NCBI GenBank assembly: GCA_025617375.2
Contig: JAMYGW020000001.1
Coordinates: 1,488,001 to 1,552,000 of the forward strand
Length of the DNA: 64,000 bases
Source: Acarospora socialis
Taxonomy: Eukaryota > Ascomycota > Lecanoromycetes > Acarosporales > Acarosporaceae
Reading direction: 5' to 3'
The notes under the pieces were generated by a model that was given only the letters and a program-made list of their open reading frames with translations, did no database searches and was not told the DNA's origin. The number at the start of each line of letters is the position of its first letter. Position 1 is the first letter of the stretch. Of the stretch, positions 58,714 to 64,000 are shown piece after piece. The position numbers were made by a program, and so were the translations under genes.

Positions 58714-59303
58714 ATGTCCGCAACAGCGCCGACATCACGCACGCGCGAGCAACCGCAAGGCGACGAAGAAGCCACAGCAGATCTGAGGCTCGGGGAATTC
58801 CAGAACGTGCCTACCTTGACGTTGTCGGAAGCGCGACTACTCATAAACGCGGTCATGGACCACCGGAAGCAGCAGAGAAAGGTGGAAGAGACGGAGTGAG
58901 TCTACTGCGCTTTGAAGGGTTGACTGCATAACCTATACTGGCACGGAGAACTCACCCAGTGGGATCTCAAGGCTAATGTCGTTACATATTGCAGGACGCT
59001 GATCAAGACGCAAGATTACCTGGATGTCTTTGCACGCTTCAAGCAGAAAGAGAATATTGAGGCTGTGGAAAGGATGCTTGCAACTCATGATGAGCTGGAA
59101 TATTTCGAGCGATCACAATTGGGTCAGTGGCTATCGTATTGTTCAGTAAATGATTTGAGGCTGACAATATCACAGGCAGCTTGTGCTGCGAGAGTGCGGA
59201 GGAGGCTAAGACTCTGATACCAAGCTTGGCGAACAAAATCAGCGATGCGGATCTGCAGGAGCTGTTAGATGAGATAACGAAGCTGAGAAACTTCGTCGAG
59301 TAA
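58714..59303 (+). CDS. RPB4: RNA polymerase II subunit Rpb4
   Basis: Three exons are predicted, 58714-58895, 58995-59122 and 59176-59303 (145 aa). The conserved helices are visible: TLTLSEARLLINAVMDHR, DYLDVFARFKQKENIEAVERML, ELEYFERSQLGSLCCESAEEAKTL split over two parts, and the C-terminal IPSLANKISDADLQELLDEI. Rpb4 forms the stalk of RNA polymerase II with Rpb7 and also contributes to mRNA decay. The length is typical of fungal Rpb4 lacking the long inserted loop of budding yeast. Both introns use standard GTGAGT and GTCAGT donors and CAG acceptors. Confidence 0.93.
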
Positions 59304-59550
59304 CGGGAGTGCTGGCCTTTCATCTGTACGTGGACACGTAACGTGCTGCGCGATGGGCATGTTACTACGACAGAATGGCCACCATATTCTCCGAGCTTTT
59401 CGGCATCCTATCCGAAGGCAGTGTTTGGAGGACTTTACTGGCACTAAGTCCACCATTGTCGCCGATCACCATTTGCCTAGGGAACGCCGTGAACCTAATC
59501 AACATCTTGGAAGTGAGATCGGCCAGGAACACCGGGGTATATCCCATACA

Positions 59551-61153
59551 CTATCTGAAAGCTACCTCACGAGGGAGCCTAAAACTTGCACAAAACATCC
59601 TCTTCTGCGGCGCGACGTCTCTGACGTCCCATATCTCCACCTCCGGATTGTCTGGTTTGATCTCAAACTGTATCCTCTCGCTGATCTCCTTGCATATCTT
59701 CTTTTTCTCTTCTACATTCTCGTCGCTCTTGGTTGAGAAACAATATACGTGGATCATGGGTAGTCTGGCAGCTGTGTGAGGAACGAACAAGTCCTCGTGC
59801 CCACGATAGAGCCCGATGAAAGCATTGAGAAAGGTAAGAGCTGAGGCGGGAAGATTCATGACATAATGGCTGAAGATCCACGGTTGGCGGAAGACCTTGG
59901 CCGGCGGTTGTATAGGTGGCGACGTTGAAGGTGCTGGAGAGGAGTTGGTGGTCTGGTAAGAGCTGCGTGAGGGCTTGGGTGATATTTTGACGGTGTGGTT
60001 GGTTTTGAGCAACAATTGTGCTGCGGAGCGGATGAAACTCCTGCCATCCTCATTGAATGGAAGAACGAAGTCAGAGACCTGAGAAATTGTCAGCTGCTTG
60101 AAATGGCCTGAGACTTCATTGTCTTGGTTTCGCATATGTACCTTGTTACGGTGGACACCTTCCTTCAAGCTAGCATAACTGTCCGGATTCAGGTCGTTTG
60201 CCCACACGAAGACTTTCTTTTTTCCTGCTGGAATCGCAAAGGGTCCCACTCCAGCCATAACGTCACACACAGCCTCTCCTTCTCTGAACATTTCGACTAG
60301 TCGGCGATGTTCTGTGTTGAGTCTGCTGTTCCAGTACACTTTAGAATAATCGAAGCGGAAAATACAATCTTCCTCTTTGAGCTCGACGTTCATATCTGGA
60401 TCTCCCGCAAGGAGTTCGTACTGGAACGTGCGGTACTCGCTCATCCCACCGACATCGTCGACTTTGTTGATGACTGTGCGCACATTTGGGTTCTTGTCAA
60501 GAAGCACTTCCGCTATGAGACTCTTGTAGGGTAAGTATTGGTCGCGGAGGTTCAGATGCGCTTACAGCCAGGGTCAATTAATCGCTCTGTCAAGAGCAGA
60601 GGAGGAACACATACCAATGTGGCCCACGATGGTAAACCCACTAGGAAGCTCATCTTGCTCATCTTCGGGGAGTATGGAAGTCATAATATCATCTTATCTA
60701 TCTGTTAGCATCGTGTGGTCATAGGATAAACGAGCCTTACGTACGTACGGTATGTCCAGTAATCATATCTGAGCTCTAAGTCATAATCCAAGAGATTAAC
60801 ATCTTTTCGTGCGACAAGCTCTTGCAGCTTGGAGCTCCAAGTCGAAGAATCTTGCAGGGTTTGTCAACATCACGACGCTGCAACAGATTGCTTGCTTTCC
60901 GCATACTATTACACTTGATTCCTGGTTGGAGGAGCAGACACTTCCGCGCGTTCGGCCCTGGGCCCCCTTCTGGATCTGGTTTGATGGTGGGCATTCTCTC
61001 CAAGCGCAAAAGATCCCTGCTCTTCTCTAGATCTTTTCGGCAATTTGCAATTTTCTTGTTGTCCAAAACCCGTGCCGCTGCGAGAGGTACTCTCTTTTGG
61101 AAGAATGATCTGTCCAGAACACGCATTGCGCGGTTGACTGGAGGGCGGAACAT
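59551..61153 (-). CDS. TRM5: tRNA (guanine37-N1)-methyltransferase Trm5
   Basis: Five exons are predicted on the minus strand: 61153-60913, 60850-60749, 60692-60615, 60560-60142 and 60078-59551 (455 aa). The N-terminus reads MFRPPVNRAMRVLDRSFF. Core motifs are [22 protein letters not shown], the SAM-binding DVMAGVGPFAIPA, RNKVSDFVLPFNEDGR, and MNLPASALTFLNAF, with a CFSTKSDENVEEKKKI tail. Trm5 makes m1G37 next to the anticodon in nucleus/cytosol and mitochondria, preventing frameshifts. The fourth intron (60,141-60,079, 63 nt) has no in-frame stop and was inferred because removing it restores NKVSDFV next to FNEDGR. The first three introns all end in AAG. Confidence 0.92.
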
Positions 61154-61528
61154 GTCATCGGCGGAGGGTGTTGTTTGTTTGATCTACTATGCTTTTAGTT
61201 AAAGCAAAGAAGATGTTCTGAATAAGCACTTACATCCATCTAGATAGCCTTAATAGAACGGCTCACTACATGTTCCGTCTGTTTTGGGTCTTCTAGCTAC
61301 GAAGTATAGGCAGCATAAGAGGGCTTTGACTCTTTAAGTTTATAGAAAGTTACGAAGGTATTTCGAGAAAGAGTTATGCACGATTAGCATAACCGCTGAA
61401 ATATGCACAACGCCTAGTCGGAGCGCGCTTGATGACGTCGGTTCTAGACGCGTTCACCTTCGACGTGCTCTTGATGCGACAAAGCATATTCATATATGCT
61501 GAGAGCTTAAAGAAATAGGAGCGTCGAA
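61154..61528. promoter_or_regulatory. Shared divergent promoter region of TRM5 and the AlkB-type gene
   Basis: About 375 bases between divergent starts must hold both promoters. Pairing a tRNA-modification gene with a nucleic-acid demethylase on one promoter may be coincidental. No motif is claimed. Confidence 0.5.
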
Positions 61529-62604
61529 ATGGTTAAGAGGACCCTCGACAGATTTTTCGAACCAGCTACTCAAAAGAAACGCCATATCGAGGCATTGACC
61601 AGTAACGAAGATGCGCCCACGGCAGACAGGCTACCGCTCTCTGACCTTCCTCCTTCTAGCCATACGACTTATCCGTTCCCCGTTGCTCGATTGCCTTCAC
61701 ATGTGACAGCTGCACTCTCTTCAGTGCCAGCGGTCGAAGGCAAGGTGATCAACGACCAACCTGACCTCGACCTACTTTACTTCCAACCCTACATTCCGAA
61801 GAACATCGAGAAGGACTACTTCGAGTGCTTGAGAAAAGAACTCTTCTTCTATAGAGTGCAATACAAGATCAAAAGAGGGCCTGTGGAGACGCAAATCAAC
61901 ACGCCGAGATTGTAAGATCACGTTCGAGCTTGAGATGCTACACAGCAGGCATGCTCTTCAGCTACCACAACGTCAGCTGATTGGCCCGCCTTAGTACTAC
62001 AGTCTTCGGCGTTGACGACACATCCCGATTCACCCCTGAGGGGCTCCTCGTCGACAACCAAACCTCCAAGCCCATTCCGTCGGATCGTTACAAGAATTGC
62101 CGCCCTCGTCCGATCCCACAATGTCTCGACGATCTCCGAAAGATTACCGAGATCTTCACGGATTCGACTTACAACTTCTGCCTCGTGAACTACTATGCTA
62201 CAGGATCGGACTCGATATCATACCACAGCGATGACGAGCGCTTTCTTGGCGCGAATCCAAGCATCGCCTCCTTGTCATTAGGCGCGAAGAGAGACTTCCT
62301 GATGAAGCACAAGCCTGTTCCGCCTTCAGCGTCGGCGACACCTCCATCTACTACGCCGTTGAAATTACCACTGGCATCAGGCGATATGGTCCTTATGAGA
62401 GGCTGTACGCAATCCAACTGGCTGCATAGTATTCCGAAAAGAAAGGGGGGCGAAAGTGATAGGGGAAGGATCAATATTACCTTTCGCAAAGCTATGGTGA
62501 GGGGTGGCACGGAAAATTACTACAACTACAACGTGGGGAGCGGAGCTGTCTACAAGTGGGACTCGAAGAGACAGGAAATGATGCCATGGCAAGGAACAGA
62601 ATAG
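61529..62604 (+). CDS. AlkB-type 2-oxoglutarate/Fe(II) dioxygenase (ALKBH2/3-like)
   Basis: Two exons are predicted, 61529-61911 and 61995-62604 (330 aa). The iron ligands are His205 and Asp207 (YHSDDE) and His272 (WLHSIPKR); the 2-oxoglutarate and substrate arginines follow as Arg286 and Arg292 in RINITFR, the RxxxxxR signature of AlkB. Upstream, NTPRFTTVFGVD matches the nucleotide-recognition lid region of ALKBH2/3-like proteins. These enzymes remove 1-methyladenine and 3-methylcytosine from DNA or RNA by oxidative demethylation. The extreme N-terminus, KRTLDRFF, resembles a PCNA-interacting box with Lys in place of the leading Gln, consistent with replication-linked DNA repair, though this is inference. 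Confidence 0.92.
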
Positions 62605-64000
62605 ACTGATACGGACTTTATGTCCTTCCAAGTAACTCGGTGCTTCTCTTGGTCATAGATTCCGCCATACGATAACGCCCACGATTATGTGGGCGCCCCA
62701 AGCTGCGAGAGCTACCCACTACATCCGCACCGAGATTGGAGAGCCGCCAATGACGAGTTAGCTTCAGCTTTGAACCCCGTCAGGATCATGCTTACCAAGT
62801 CAGGACTGTGAAATGAGAAGTCACACGGGGATGTCCGTAGGGATGATGTCGGATGCGAAGCAAGAGGTCGTTGCAAGTGAGAAGAATTGATTCTGAGTGA
62901 CAGGCGGGGCAAGGGTTCGAGCGTAAATGCCACATCGTCAGTGTTGGAAAGAAGACGAGGAATTGTAGTCTGCGGCAGGATATTGAAGTGAAAGGAGAAA
63001 GCAAATGCGCGGAAGCAGAACATCATGAATGTTAGATATGTTCAATATATCTAGGACCAGACAAGTAGCCTACCAAGACTGCTCTAGACTTGACGATCAA
63101 CTGTTCTCGGAGATTGCTCTACCCATTGTGTTTGTGGTGATTGACTTAACAACATTTGGCATTCGTGTACCTTTGTTTCAGTGACGTCTCAGTTACTCGA
63201 TGGAAATGAATCTGCTTGGTGTGCTATGACTTACAAAGCTAGACACGTAGTTAGTATGCCTCATGCTCTCAACACCTGTCCAGAATGAGATTTGAGCGTT
63301 CGGTGTACCAATGCATTACAGTCCACAGGCTGCATGGACTCCTACATTCTACCTTCTATCTTTGTAGCGTACAAATAATTTTATCCTCACTGCCCTCTCT
63401 CCGCCACCTATATGGTTAAGAAGGCTTGAATTAGGTGTGGGTTTAGGCATGAATTCCTGGAACCTCTACTTCAATTAGGGCTGGTCTGCGACGGTAAGTC
63501 AGTACCTTAGCTACCTTATGAATATCAAAGGGTGGTCAACCGGAGTCACGGGCCTAAAGTTAGGCGCTGATGGTCTCACATTGAGGCGCTGGTGGGGCCA
63601 AAAGCTTGGTATCAGACCCTGGTCGCAGTGCCCCGCGCTAATATCCACACGGGTGTGGCTGACAAGAAACACTTACGAGTACTCGTACTGTACATACGGT
63701 AACATCGACATAACGAAGAGTTGAGGAAATTTCCGAGCCAGACTCATTTACGTGATTATAACTCCATAAGCTCAGGAGGCCACAAGGATCGACTATCACT
63801 ACGTAGAAATGGGCGGAGTTGTACGAGGGAAAGCTTTGGACGACACCATACAACCTATCAATGGCGCAAACGCAGAGAACAACAATGTCGCGTCGATAGA
63901 CCGAGCGGTAGCTGAGAAGGCCACCCTCAGCAGAGCAGCGTCTATACCACAGGCCGGACATATCTTGACCGGCAGACAAGAGCACTGTACTGCAGTCTTG
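62605..64000. other. Gene-poor right end
   Basis: About 1.4 kb after the dioxygenase stop. Open frames here are short and unrecognised. It contains a relative of the 12-base minisatellite (63,431-63,465), a TTAGCTACCTTA-like element near 63,508-63,520 and a GAGTACTCGTAC near-palindrome near 63,676. A gene continuing beyond the window cannot be excluded. Confidence 0.5.
63431..63465. repeat. Relative of the 5093-5176 minisatellite
   Basis: Reads TTAGGTGTGGGTTTAGGCAT and then GAATTCCTGGAACC. It matches the last two units and flank of the array at 5153-5187 (TTAGGTGTGACTTTAGGCAC, then a CCTGGAAC). Only two units are present here, so this is a dispersed relative and not a second array. Confidence 0.55.

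Overview
This window is nuclear DNA of a filamentous ascomycete (Pezizomycotina). The support is: about 20 protein genes of clearly fungal type; short spliceosomal introns (mostly 45-75 nt, GTAAGT/GTATGT/GTACGT donors, CTAAC/CTGAC-like branch sites); a CYP52-like P450; a sedolisin; a Rim15-type kinase; an Unc104-type kinesin-3; HapB; and an ERG26 sterol gene. Genes average one per about 3 kb, on both strands, with no operon-like order. I cannot name the genus. No intact transposon, rRNA, CRISPR or convincing tRNA gene was seen.

Layout. Bases 1-20,000: gene-poor left end, then a GT34 mannosyltransferase (+), a P450 (+), a mucin-like single-pass membrane protein (+), a secreted sedolisin (+), ERG26 (-) and a UBE2Z-type ubiquitin-conjugating enzyme with an extra UBC-like domain (-). 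Bases 20,000-42,300: a LIM-RhoGAP (Lrg1-like, +), an F-box protein (-), the Rim15 kinase (-), a GC-rich simple-sequence island with a possible orphan membrane/coiled-coil gene (-), eIF3d (-) and kinesin-3 (-). Bases 42,300-47,300: a 5-kb gap that includes the long leader of hapB (+). Bases 47,300-64,000: a compact housekeeping block of alternating strands: hapB (+), TspO (-), ARS2/SERRATE (+), borealin (-), RPN10 (+), TRS23 (-), RPB4 (+), TRM5 (-) and an AlkB-type dioxygenase (+). Most neighbours there are divergent with shared promoters of about 0.4-0.8 kb, or convergent with short spacers.

Most genes are conserved cell machinery acting independently: sterol synthesis, ubiquitin/proteasome, Rho and starvation signalling, translation initiation, vesicle transport, transcription, RNA processing, tRNA modification, DNA/RNA demethylation and chromosome segregation. 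Only the P450, the sedolisin and the mucin-like protein look like accessory, environment-facing functions, and they do not form an evident metabolite cluster. All exon limits were derived by eye from splice signals, reading-frame continuity and family conservation.

The most interesting observations are: the tandem UBC architecture and its chain of micro-exons (one of 12 nt); a TRS23 start codon split by an intron; a Rim15 receiver domain with Glu in place of the phospho-acceptor Asp; a degenerate 12-bp minisatellite with a relative at the other end of the window; a dispersed TACCTAGGTA-type palindrome found almost only between genes; and the GC-rich island at 34.3-35.0 kb.
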